Shown here: in pieces, positions 22,034-27,871 of the stretch
Layout of the letters: the number at the start of each line of letters is the position of its first letter
Numbering within the stretch: position 1 is the first letter of the stretch
DNA from: a virus
Virus record (IMG/VR): IMGVR_UViG_3300020171_000076
Location: 1 to 37,363 of that record
Reading direction: 5' to 3' (one strand)
Length of the DNA stretch: 37,363 nt
The notes under the pieces: model-generated
Told to the model about the DNA's origin: nothing
Seen by the model: the letters and a program-made list of their open reading frames with translations, nothing else
The model's database searches: none
Translations under genes and position numbers: made by a program

Positions 22034-22333
22034 ATGAGTAAGTATTCAGTAGGTGCGAACTTCGAGCGAGCTGGTAAAAAGAAATTAGAAGCAGAAGGTT
22101 GGTATGTTCTCCGTTCAGCAGGTAGTCATTCGGTAGTTGATTTAGTCTGTTTCAAAGATGGCGAGGTAAGATTGCTACAATGCAAAGTTGACGGTCGTAT
22201 CAGTCCTAATGAACGGAAGCAGATTTTAGAGTTAGCAGAGGAGAACGGCTTTCAGGCTTATTTGGTAAAACGAGAAGGTAAGGAGATTATTTTTCAGGAA
22301 ATAAGAAAGGAGGTAACGAATGAAACTAATTGA
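22034..22333 (+). CDS. Hjc-like Holliday junction resolvase
   Basis: 99 residues, starting in overlap with the end of a 12-codon frame. It shows the archaeal-type Hjc fold: GANFERAGKKKLEAEGWYVL (Glu11), RSAGSHSVVDLV (Asp36) and VRLLQCKVDGR, where Gln replaces the usual Glu of the E-x-K motif (Gln-Cys-Lys). That variant is seen in phage relatives. It would cut four-way junctions made by RecT-driven recombination and clear DNA before packaging. Confidence 0.8.
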   Translation: MSKYSVGANFERAGKKKLEAEGWYVLRSAGSHSVVDLVCFKDGEVRLLQCKVDGRISPNERKQILELAEENGFQAYLVKREGKEIIFQEIRKEVTNETN

Positions 22334-22571
22334 AGTGGTATGGCTGGATGCTTGTTGCGAGGAGGGACCCGTGCCTTTAGATGCTATCGAGGATATGGAG
22401 GAACTCATAAGGCGTAATATCGGCTATTTGGTGCGGGAAGATAAAGAGCGAATCACAATAGCCTCTGGGGTAATTTATAACTTTCATAATGACAAGGATG
22501 CCTATGAACATGTTATGATTATACCACGAGGTATGATTATTGAGACTGAAACCTTGAGGAGTGAAGGTTAG
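22320..22571 (+). CDS. conserved phage protein, SH3-like
   Basis: 83 residues overlapping the resolvase end, with AAGGAGG before the ATG. IEVVWLDACCEEGPVPLDAI, then IGYLVREDKERITIASGV and VMIIPRGMIIETETL, follow a small beta-barrel pattern that I recall from many phage early genes of unknown function. No active site visible. Confidence 0.65.
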   Translation: MKLIEVVWLDACCEEGPVPLDAIEDMEELIRRNIGYLVREDKERITIASGVIYNFHNDKDAYEHVMIIPRGMIIETETLRSEG

Positions 22572-23384
22572 ATGGAAGTAATTGAGCGAATCATTTCCTA
22601 TACACGGCCAGATACCTTCTCTATTTACCCTATCGGCGATATTCATTATGGCTCGATTCATTGTGATGAGGATGGTATTGAGAAGCAAATTAACCAGATA
22701 GCCAAAGAGGAGAATTCTTTTATCATTGGTATGGGCGATTTTATGGATAGCATTCTCAAGAACGATCCCCGCTTCGATATAGAGGGGCTTGCTCCTTGGC
22801 TTAAAAAGGGCAACATTATGGAATCGCAAAGGGGAAAGGTTAACAATTTATTTGAACCAGTTAAGGATAAAATCCTATGTCTTCTTACGGGCAATCACGA
22901 AGAGGAGCAACATATAAGGTTTCAGGATGATATTACCAGGAACATCTGCAAGGATTTAGGTGTGCGTTATGGTGGTTATTCTTGTTTTCTTGTTTTGAAA
23001 TTCCAGCGTGAAAATAGCAATGAGAGACATCAAGTTGTAATTCACGCCTGGCACGGTGCTGGTAGTGCCCAAACAGAAGGGGCACGGCTGATGCGGTTAG
23101 TTCGGCTTGTTAATGACATTCAGGCTGATATTTACTTGATGGGGCACTTGCACGCTATGACTCAGCACACTCCAGACAGGTTAATCTATCGTGGGGGTAG
23201 AGTAAAGAGTTTGAGATTGGCAGCTACTATAACAGGTTCGTGGCTGAAAGCATATACACAACCTAAAAGTGACCAAGAGTTACCGCCGAGCTATGCCGAG
23301 AAGAAAGGTTACAAACCTTCAAGGATTGGCTGCCCAGTGATTCATATAAAACCTGAATATGAAGAATTCACAATAGAATCATAA
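22572..23384 (+). CDS. calcineurin-like metallophosphoesterase
   Basis: 270 residues; GAGGAGTGAAGG precedes the ATG, which abuts the previous stop. All five metal motifs are present in order: GDIHYG, GDFMD, GNHEEE, a His in VIHAWHG, and GHLHA. Members cleave phosphoesters in nucleotides, DNA ends or proteins. In phage early regions they are often linked to DNA repair (Mre11-like) but this protein lacks the Mre11 capping domain. Substrate unknown. Confidence 0.85.
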   Translation: MEVIERIISYTRPDTFSIYPIGDIHYGSIHCDEDGIEKQINQIAKEENSFIIGMGDFMDSILKNDPRFDIEGLAPWLKKGNIMESQRGKVNNLFEPVKDKILCLLTGNHEEEQHIRFQDDITRNICKDLGVRYGGYSCFLVLKFQRENSNERHQVVIHAWHGAGSAQTEGARLMRLVRLVNDIQADIYLMGHLHAMTQHTPDRLIYRGGRVKSLRLAATITGSWLKAYTQPKSDQELPPSYAEKKGYKPSRIGCPVIHIKPEYEEFTIES

Positions 23385-23396
23385 AAGGAGAAAGAG

Positions 23397-23702
23397 ATGT
23401 TAATATATTTGGCGGGTCCTTATTCTAGGGGCGATGTTGGAGAAAACATTAACAATGTCATCAAGACTGCTGATAAATTAGTGAAGATGGGATATATACC
23501 TATTATCCCTCACCTTTCATTCTTTTGGGATTTAATAAGCCCTAAGCCTCATCAATTCTGGCTAGATTATGATTTGCACTTTGTTGAGATATGTGATGCT
23601 ATCTTGAGACTACCGGGAGAAAGCCTCGGAGCTGATAGTGAAGTGCGGTATGGTGAAAGATTGGGCAAGAAGATTTACTACTCAATAGAAGAGTTAGAAT
23701 AA
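23397..23702 (+). CDS. DUF4406 / nucleoside 2-deoxyribosyltransferase-like protein
   Basis: 101 residues with AAGGAG SD. LIYLAGPYSRGD and IPIIPHLSFFWDLISPK, then AILRLPGESLGADSEV, are the sheet and loop motifs of the deoxyribosyltransferase-like fold, in which the Asp and Glu of the final motif act on the nucleoside. Phage members may salvage or modify nucleotides. It stands next to the phosphoesterase in the early operon. Confidence 0.8.
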   Translation: MLIYLAGPYSRGDVGENINNVIKTADKLVKMGYIPIIPHLSFFWDLISPKPHQFWLDYDLHFVEICDAILRLPGESLGADSEVRYGERLGKKIYYSIEELE

Positions 23703-23703
23703 T

Positions 23704-23934
23704 ATGAAGTCGTGTCCTATCCAAGAAGTCTGCAGATTTTACACATCGGGTGATAACAAACCACCTAACAATGATGTTAGGCAAAAGTTCCCTTGTAAGA
23801 AGTGGCTTGATTTATCCTGCGAAATGGGAGTAAAATTGCAGGAGTTTATTAGTGGGAAGCCGATTGCGTGTAACCTAGAAGATGTCAAAAGAAAGAAAGA
23901 AAAGATTAAGGCAGAATTAAAGGAAGGAGAATGA
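23704..23934 (+). CDS. 76-residue Cys-containing hypothetical protein
   Basis: Starts one base after the preceding stop. CPIQEVC and CKKWLDLSC could form a metal site, and the C-terminus is a charged helix (LEDVKRKKEKIKAELKEGE). The stop overlaps the next ATG (ATGA). Function unknown. Confidence 0.6.
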   Translation: MKSCPIQEVCRFYTSGDNKPPNNDVRQKFPCKKWLDLSCEMGVKLQEFISGKPIACNLEDVKRKKEKIKAELKEGE

Positions 23935-23996
23935 TTACTGATAGCTGGTATCCACCGAATAAAATAACCTTCACTCAGGCTCAAATGCTTTTTCTT
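23931..23996 (+). pseudogene. truncated N-terminus of a duplicated gene
   Basis: The ATG follows GGAGA and opens ITDSWYPPNKITFTQAQMLF, LLEKL, which parallels the start of the downstream gene at 24617 (KWWNYSEIRFTAEEVLWILE). The open frame runs on only by crossing the antisense HNH gene and has no coding character there. It is best read as a gene start cut off by insertion of the endonuclease. Confidence 0.5.
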
Positions 23997-24560
23997 TTAG
24001 AGAAGTTGGTGCTGATTATTAAGAAGAGCCTCAAGTTCCTGAATACGCTTTGCCTTAGCTTCAAGAACAAGATAATGTTTTTTATTAGGAAATCCTTGCA
24101 AATTCTTAGGACGATTATCATCTTTAATTCCATTCAGATGATGAACAATCCAACCTTTAGGCAATGGTTTACGATTAGTTTCTTCCCAAACAAGTATGTG
24201 TTCAAGAACATAACCTTTTATAGCTCTTGGATGATTCGGTTGGTAAATATGAATATAACCACCAGAAGTTTTGTGTTTACCCCCTTTCCAAGCATGAGAT
24301 TGTTCTCCTTTCATCAAGGAATGAACAGAACGCAATTCTCCTGTTTCCCAGCGATGTTTTATAGCACAGCTACGGCATCGTTTGGCTCTCCATTCTATAA
24401 GTTTGTTACAATCAGGACAAAATTTTGGTATTACCTTTGTGCGTTTAAGAGATTCACAAAGTATGCATCTTTTGGCTGTAGGGCTACAAAGTTTGCCACA
24501 ATCAATGCAAATAGAAGCGTGTTTCTTCTTCCATTGCTTACTTTGCTCTTTCGTCCACAT
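23997..24560 (-). CDS. HNH homing-type endonuclease, antisense
   Basis: 187 residues, one of only two minus-strand genes. The N-terminus carries two zinc ribbons (CIDCGKLCSPTAKRCILC; CPDCNKLIEWRAKRCRSC), then HAWKGGKHKTSGGYIHIY and the HNH core GYVLEHILVWEE, GWIVHHLNGIKDDNRPKNL. The C-terminus is a coiled coil (KAKRIQELEALLNNQHQLL). It has its own promoter and no SD, with the ATG 6 nt after the -10 box. It separates two related gene starts. Confidence 0.85.
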   Translation of the reverse strand: MWTKEQSKQWKKKHASICIDCGKLCSPTAKRCILCESLKRTKVIPKFCPDCNKLIEWRAKRCRSCAIKHRWETGELRSVHSLMKGEQSHAWKGGKHKTSGGYIHIYQPNHPRAIKGYVLEHILVWEETNRKPLPKGWIVHHLNGIKDDNRPKNLQGFPNKKHYLVLEAKAKRIQELEALLNNQHQLL

Positions 24561-24566
24561 AAAGAC

Positions 24567-24595
24567 ATTCTAGCATACTGTTATTTAAATGTCAA
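24567..24595 (-). promoter_or_regulatory. consensus promoter of the antisense HNH gene
   Basis: Read on the minus strand: TTGACA (24595-24590), 17 bp, TAGAAT (24572-24567), then GTCTTT and the ATG. The -10 to ATG distance of 6 nt predicts a transcript starting at the initiator codon. No SD is present. Confidence 0.8.
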
Positions 24596-24616
24596 GGATT
24601 TAGGAAGATATCTCAA

Positions 24617-25036
24617 ATGAAGAATAAGAAGTGGTGGAATTATAGCGAAATTCGTTTTACTGCAGAAGAAGTTTTATGGATTTTAGAAAATATGGAGTTA
24701 TTGAGGGGAGGTGAATGGCCTCCAGAGCACAAAAATTCAGGTTATATTGACGCATCATTTGGTGAGAAGAGAATAAAATCTGAGGCTGGTTTTGTGAAAC
24801 CAGTCATTATCATCAGTGAAATAGAAGTTAGACTAGATAGAACAGGTGTAGATGGTAAATTGCTATTGGCAGAGGCTAAACTGGGGGTTGATATTGCTCT
24901 GCTGAGTTATGAGGCGAAGAGGGCATTAAGGTATGTCAGCGGTTGGAGACGAAAGAGGATGTCATATCAGAATTGGGTAAGCCAATCTAAATATCGCAAT
25001 AAAAAAGTTGCAAATCTACCCACAACTATGGTATAA
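24617..25036 (+). CDS. hypothetical phage protein, possibly truncated by the following HNH gene
   Basis: 139 residues. An acidic helical N-terminus (YSEIRFTAEEVLWILENMEL) is followed by FVKPVIIISEIEVRLDRTGV and a helix-turn-helix-like LLSYEAKRALRYVSGWRRKR. It resembles phage proteins ending in a basic YxxW segment; here the end (SKYRNKKVANLPTTMV) runs into the promoter of the next endonuclease and its stop lies in the -10 box. The last residues may therefore derive from the insertion. DNA-binding role possible, not proven. Confidence 0.6.
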   Translation: MKNKKWWNYSEIRFTAEEVLWILENMELLRGGEWPPEHKNSGYIDASFGEKRIKSEAGFVKPVIIISEIEVRLDRTGVDGKLLLAEAKLGVDIALLSYEAKRALRYVSGWRRKRMSYQNWVSQSKYRNKKVANLPTTMV

Positions 25037-25037
25037 T
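25008..25037 (+). promoter_or_regulatory. promoter of HNH gene 3, leaderless layout
   Basis: TTGCAA (25008-25013), an 18-bp spacer, perfect TATAAT (25032-25037), then GGATTT and ATG. The block TATGGTATAA is identical to that before the HNH gene at 16928. There is no SD. Confidence 0.8.
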
Positions 25038-25043
25038 GGATTT

Positions 25044-25622
25044 ATGAAAAATATAGGTGAAATAAAAAAGGGCAGGGAATTAGGTTATGTTGCTGAATAC
25101 AATTTTATTTATGCTGCTTGTTTAGATTGCGGAAAAGAGCGTTGGGTGCAATATCAATATGGAGAACCTCGCTTTAAACGATGTTTTCTTTGTGCTCATA
25201 AGATTATTGGGCAACAACAAAAAGGTGAGCAAAATCCAAATTGGCGTGGAGGTAGATATAAAAGTCCAGATGGATATATTTATATATGGCTTTCTCCTGA
25301 TGACTTTTTTTATCCAATGGCAAACCATCAAGGCTATGTGGCAGAACATCGTCTAGTAATGGCAAAACATCTCAATCGTTGTCTTTTAGCTTGGGAAATT
25401 GTTCACCACAAAAATGGTATAAGATATGAGAACATTAAAGAGAACTTGGAATTATTCCCTGCCCGAAAGTATCATACTGTAGATACTGTAACTAAAAGTC
25501 ATATCACTAGATTGGGGAAGCGGATAACATTACTAGAGGCAGAGAATATATTATTAAAAGAACAAATTAAACAACTACAAGGATGCAAACTGCTGTCGAA
25601 TATTTACAATCCCTCAAAGTAG
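25044..25622 (+). CDS. HNH homing-type endonuclease with zinc-finger head
   Basis: 192 residues from the ATG 6 nt after the -10 box. An in-frame TTG upstream is the -35 element itself and is not a start. The N-terminus (IGEIKKGRELGY, ACLDCGKERWVQYQYG, CFLC) is a zinc module shared with the HNH gene after terS. Then NPNWRGGRYKSPDGYIYIW and the HNH core AEHRLVMAKHLNR, EIVHHKNGIRYENIKENLEL. A C-terminal coiled coil (RLGKRITLLEAENILLKEQI) follows. Free-standing homing endonuclease. Confidence 0.85.
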   Translation: MKNIGEIKKGRELGYVAEYNFIYAACLDCGKERWVQYQYGEPRFKRCFLCAHKIIGQQQKGEQNPNWRGGRYKSPDGYIYIWLSPDDFFYPMANHQGYVAEHRLVMAKHLNRCLLAWEIVHHKNGIRYENIKENLELFPARKYHTVDTVTKSHITRLGKRITLLEAENILLKEQIKQLQGCKLLSNIYNPSK

Positions 25623-25789
25623 TCTCCCGGGAGGAAATTGACAAAATCCTTGCCCGTTGCTCTAAGAGACATAAGAAATGCTTTCATTGTTTGAGTAAGC
25701 CAGAATGCAAGCGACTTTACGACGAATACTTTTGTGATATGGAAGATGTAGTAGTGGAAGAAACGCCCTCGCAGAAGCCTTTGGTATAA
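25583..25789 (+). CDS. 68-residue Cys-rich hypothetical protein
   Basis: Starts inside the 3' end of the HNH gene, with only a weak ACAAGG SD. SREEIDKILARCSKRHKKCF, then HCLSKPECKRLYDEYFCD, holds five Cys and could bind zinc. The gene may have had a different start before the insertion. It ends beside the convergent minus-strand gene. Confidence 0.55.
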   Translation: MQTAVEYLQSLKVVSREEIDKILARCSKRHKKCFHCLSKPECKRLYDEYFCDMEDVVVEETPSQKPLV

Positions 25790-26161
25790 TTACTCCTCCT
25801 CTTCCTTATGCCGATACTGCTTTTGCCTTTGGTATTCACTTTGATATTCTGACCAGTTAGTCATATGTATTCCCTGCTCGTCCTCTATTATGCGACCCTC
25901 TTTAATACACTTCTTTAGTGTTATCTCTAATAACTCCAACGGTATATTAAAGCGATTAGCAAGAAAGCTATGTGGATAAGGTCGCCTGTCGTTATCACTA
26001 ATAACCCCTGGCTCTATCCCTAACCCAGCAAAGCATAATAAGTCAACCCAGGTCGCTCTCTCCCCAGGCTCTAACTGATACCTCACCGACCCATTAAGCA
26101 TCCCATTGATATGTAACTTAACCCAAGCTCGCTTACTGTCTCCTTTGTTATGTCCTTTCAT
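25790..26161 (-). CDS. replisome-organiser-like winged-helix protein
   Basis: 123 residues with a perfect AAGGAGG SD. It starts KGDSKRAWVKLHINGML, then QLEPGERATWVDLLCFAGLG, PYPHSFLANRFNIPLELLEI, and WSEYQSEYQRQKQYR. This is the N-terminal domain pattern of phage replisome organisers (DnaD/DnaT-like winged helix), without a C-terminal ATPase or primosome domain. It could bind the origin next to it or repress its own promoter. It stands alone on the minus strand with its own promoter and flanking operators. Confidence 0.75.
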   Translation of the reverse strand: MKGHNKGDSKRAWVKLHINGMLNGSVRYQLEPGERATWVDLLCFAGLGIEPGVISDNDRRPYPHSFLANRFNIPLELLEITLKKCIKEGRIIEDEQGIHMTNWSEYQSEYQRQKQYRHKEEEE

Positions 26162-26172
26162 TTAATACCTCC

Positions 26173-26224
26173 TTGTAACTTATAGTATCATATCGGTTGC
26201 ATTTTGTCAAGTAAAAAGTTACAA
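26173..26224. repeat. inverted repeat bracketing the minus promoter (operators)
   Basis: TTGTAACTT (26173-26181) and AAGTTACAA (26216-26224) are perfect inverse copies lying just outside the -10 and -35 boxes, 43 bp apart centre to centre, about four helical turns. The arrangement fits a dimeric or looping repressor. The GTTACAA core recurs at 20384-20420. Confidence 0.7.
26182..26210 (-). promoter_or_regulatory. promoter of the minus-strand organiser gene
   Basis: On the minus strand: TTGACA (26210-26205), 17-bp spacer, TACTAT (26187-26182), followed by a normal SD and ATG. Consensus bacterial promoter. In contrast to the HNH promoters it has a leader with an SD. Confidence 0.85.
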
Positions 26225-26228
26225 CCAT

Positions 26229-26302
26229 TATTGGACTATTTTCACAGGAGAGGAGAGGAGAAGAGAGTAGATTATATTAGAGAAGATAAGAGTATATTAG
26301 AG
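26229..26302. other. purine-rich tract with TATATTAGAG direct repeats; candidate replication origin
   Basis: The top strand reads as repeated GGAGA/GAGA blocks (near 26246-26267), then AT-rich DNA with TATATTAGAG at 26273 and 26293, 20 bp apart. No gene covers 26162-26575. The strand asymmetry, easy melting and position beside the organiser gene suggest an origin or unwinding element. Not proven. Confidence 0.45.
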
Positions 26303-26381
26303 TTAGAATAAGAGAAATAACGCTAAAAGGCTATCAGGGAATTTCATTTTAGAAAATTGGCCTATCTGGTTTTATAACCAC

Positions 26382-26416
26382 TTTTAGATATAAATGTTCT
26401 CTTTTCGTATCTAAAA
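26382..26416. repeat. 9-bp inverted repeat upstream of the plus promoter
   Basis: TTTTAGATA (26382-26390) and TATCTAAAA (26408-26416) are perfect inverse copies around 17 nt, ending 7 bp before the -35 box of the rightward promoter. A regulator-binding site is likelier than an RNA hairpin, because it lies before the expected start of transcription. Confidence 0.55.
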
Positions 26417-26422
26417 ACAGGC

Positions 26423-26451
26423 TAGAAAAACTAGAACTAATGTGCTATAAT
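26423..26451 (+). promoter_or_regulatory. rightward promoter for the zinc-finger/terminase operon
   Basis: TAGAAA (26423-26428), 17 bp, perfect TATAAT (26446-26451). It faces the packaging genes and would start about 120 bp before the first ATG. The weak -35 box suggests dependence on an activator, perhaps acting at the inverted repeat just upstream. Confidence 0.65.
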
Positions 26452-26491
26452 AATAATTACTCCTAGACCTATTCAAAAAGACTCGCCATTG

Positions 26492-26548
26492 GCTGCATAA
26501 GCAGCAAGTTAAGATAAAGACTGGTGAAGTAAATCCTCGGCGCCGGGG
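26492..26548 (+). promoter_or_regulatory. structured leader of the zinc-finger/terminase operon
   Basis: GCTGC-ATAA-GCAGC (26492-26505) and CCTCG-GCGC-CGGGG (26535-26548) form two hairpins in the 120-nt leader, the latter unusually GC-rich for this genome. The AAGGAG SD follows 13 nt later. Possible control of translation or attenuation. It does not match a tRNA or a riboswitch I can recognise. Confidence 0.45.
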
Positions 26549-26575
26549 AAGATTCTCTAAAGGAGTATAACAAAA

Positions 26576-26734
26576 ATGTTATTAGGTAAATTGTGTGCTA
26601 ATTGCAATCGGCTTAACCCGAAAGATGCTGTTAAGTGCTTGGGGTGTGACGGCATAGCCCTGGAAAATATTTACAGTTGGATAGAGTTTGAGGATATAGA
26701 GGCTGAAAATGAAGAGAGCAAAGATGTGTCTTAA
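26576..26734 (+). CDS. 52-residue zinc-knuckle protein
   Basis: AAGGAG lies upstream at a somewhat long distance. CANCNRLNPKDAVKCLGC is a full four-Cys ribbon, followed by an acidic helix (WIEFEDIEAENEESKD). It overlaps the next frame by 26 nt. First gene of the rightward operon. Confidence 0.6.
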   Translation: MLLGKLCANCNRLNPKDAVKCLGCDGIALENIYSWIEFEDIEAENEESKDVS

Positions 26735-26858
26735 ATGTCATTGTATAGTAGCAAATTCTATTACAGAATGTCCTAATTGCCATAGAAAGCATTTTAGATT
26801 AGTAAATTTAGAGGCAAACTGGTTAAATATACGAAAGGAGGAAAAGGAGATATTATGA
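26709..26858 (+). CDS. 49-residue zinc-knuckle protein
   Basis: CLKCHCIVANSITECPNC forms a four-Cys ribbon close to the N-terminus, followed by basic HRKHFRLVN and a helix. The start lies inside the preceding gene, and the stop overlaps the next ATG as ATGA. Likely nucleic-acid or protein adaptor. Confidence 0.6.
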   Translation: MKRAKMCLKCHCIVANSITECPNCHRKHFRLVNLEANWLNIRKEEKEIL

Positions 26859-27151
26859 AAGCAGATTTATGTCCAGTATGTAATGGGAAAGGGGTCATTT
26901 ATGGTGTAGCAGAAAGTGGTGCATACCCTACTACAACTTGTTATGGTTGCAATGGTAAAGGTTGGGTTGAGGTAAGTGAATCCGATTATAATCCTATTAA
27001 AGAACTTAATTGGGAATATCCCAATCTTCTAGTTCAACCATTCGTTGACAAATGCCCTGCTTGTGGCGGTGATAGAAACTCGCCTGGGGGAACTGGCTGC
27101 CCGAAGGGGAGTCATTATGGAACTTATTGCTCTGTTATAAGTAACTATTAA
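26855..27151 (+). CDS. DnaJ-type zinc-finger protein
   Basis: 98 residues with AAGGAGG upstream. CPVCNGKGVIYG and CYGCNGKGWV are paired CxxCxGxG repeats as in the DnaJ central zinc finger, which pack two zincs. A third site, CPACGGDRNSPGG...C, follows. No J domain is present, so it is not a co-chaperone itself. It may fold or bind a packaging or capsid protein. Confidence 0.7.
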   Translation: MKADLCPVCNGKGVIYGVAESGAYPTTTCYGCNGKGWVEVSESDYNPIKELNWEYPNLLVQPFVDKCPACGGDRNSPGGTGCPKGSHYGTYCSVISNY

Positions 27152-27180
27152 ATTATTATAGCAGTTAAAGGAGGAGAAAA

Positions 27181-27450
27181 ATGGCTGAAACAATAACAAC
27201 TGGAGCAACTTCAACTGGAATTCATTACATCCAAGAGCAAACACATACTCATAAGCATAATTGTTGTGAATATTGTTGTGACCATTGCCTGCATTATTGC
27301 TCTAAATGTAATGTAGTTTATTGTTGTAAGTGCACCAATGAATGGCATCAGGATAATTATTATTACACTCCACCACTTACAGGAATTACTACTCCTTGGC
27401 ATCCAGAATGGAATACAGCAGTATGCTCTGGTAGTTTTCATTTTCATTAG
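27181..27450 (+). CDS. Cys/His-rich small protein
   Basis: 89 residues with AAAGGAGG SD. HTHKHNCCEYCCDHCLHYCS, then KCNVVYCCKC, contains ten Cys within about 28 residues, plus many His; the C-terminus ends FHFH. It could bind several metals (cluster or metallothionein-like) or form a zinc-finger pair. No family recognised. It is expressed just ahead of terS. Confidence 0.65.
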   Translation: MAETITTGATSTGIHYIQEQTHTHKHNCCEYCCDHCLHYCSKCNVVYCCKCTNEWHQDNYYYTPPLTGITTPWHPEWNTAVCSGSFHFH

Positions 27451-27457
27451 GTAGTTA

Positions 27458-27871
27458 ATGAGTCAAAAAATTAGTCATGATGCCAAAGAGACTGCATTAG
27501 AAGCTATTAAAGAGCTTGGGACTATGAAGGCAGGGGCGAAGGTTGCTGGTATATCCGTACGGACTTTGAACCTTGAGATGAAGCGTAGTGCAATCTTTAA
27601 GAAGCGTGTCTTGGAAGCCCGTGCCGAAGGATATAATAAACTTGCAGATGAGGCTCGGCAGTTAGTTATAGATTATATGTCTGGGAAGTATGAGAAAACA
27701 GACCGCAATAGATTAACAGCAGCAATAGCATTACTCAACGCTTATGAACCAGGATTCAGAGGTACTACCACAATTCAAGGTAAAATAGAACACGATATAA
27801 GAGTAATAACAGCAGTCCCTAGACCAAGATATCTCGAGATTGAATCACCTAAGTCTAAAGGTAATGATTAA
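27458..27871 (+). CDS. terminase small subunit
   Basis: 137 residues. The N-terminus has the helix-turn-helix used for pac/cos recognition (KELGTMKAGAKVAGISVRTL), then KRVLEARAEGYNKLADEARQ, an oligomerisation helix, and a C-terminal beta tail for docking to TerL. It recognises the phage genome for packaging. It is unusual that the large subunit lies 3.3 kb further on, separated by an endonuclease and a methyltransferase. Confidence 0.8.
   Translation: MSQKISHDAKETALEAIKELGTMKAGAKVAGISVRTLNLEMKRSAIFKKRVLEARAEGYNKLADEARQLVIDYMSGKYEKTDRNRLTAAIALLNAYEPGFRGTTTIQGKIEHDIRVITAVPRPRYLEIESPKSKGND

Noticed and set aside
21999-22037. 12-codon frame between DUF5131 and resolvase
   Set aside because: Too short and without pattern; probably only supports coupling to the resolvase start.
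23931-24620. A 229-residue plus-strand protein
   Set aside because: After about 22 residues it is only the antisense of an HNH gene with a perfect catalytic motif and its own promoter.
27840-27866. Leaderless promoter for the HNH gene after terS and for the endonuclease at 34432
   Set aside because: The hexamers 6 nt before these starts (AGTCTA, TATTTG) do not fit a -10 box, so the rule is claimed for only four genes.
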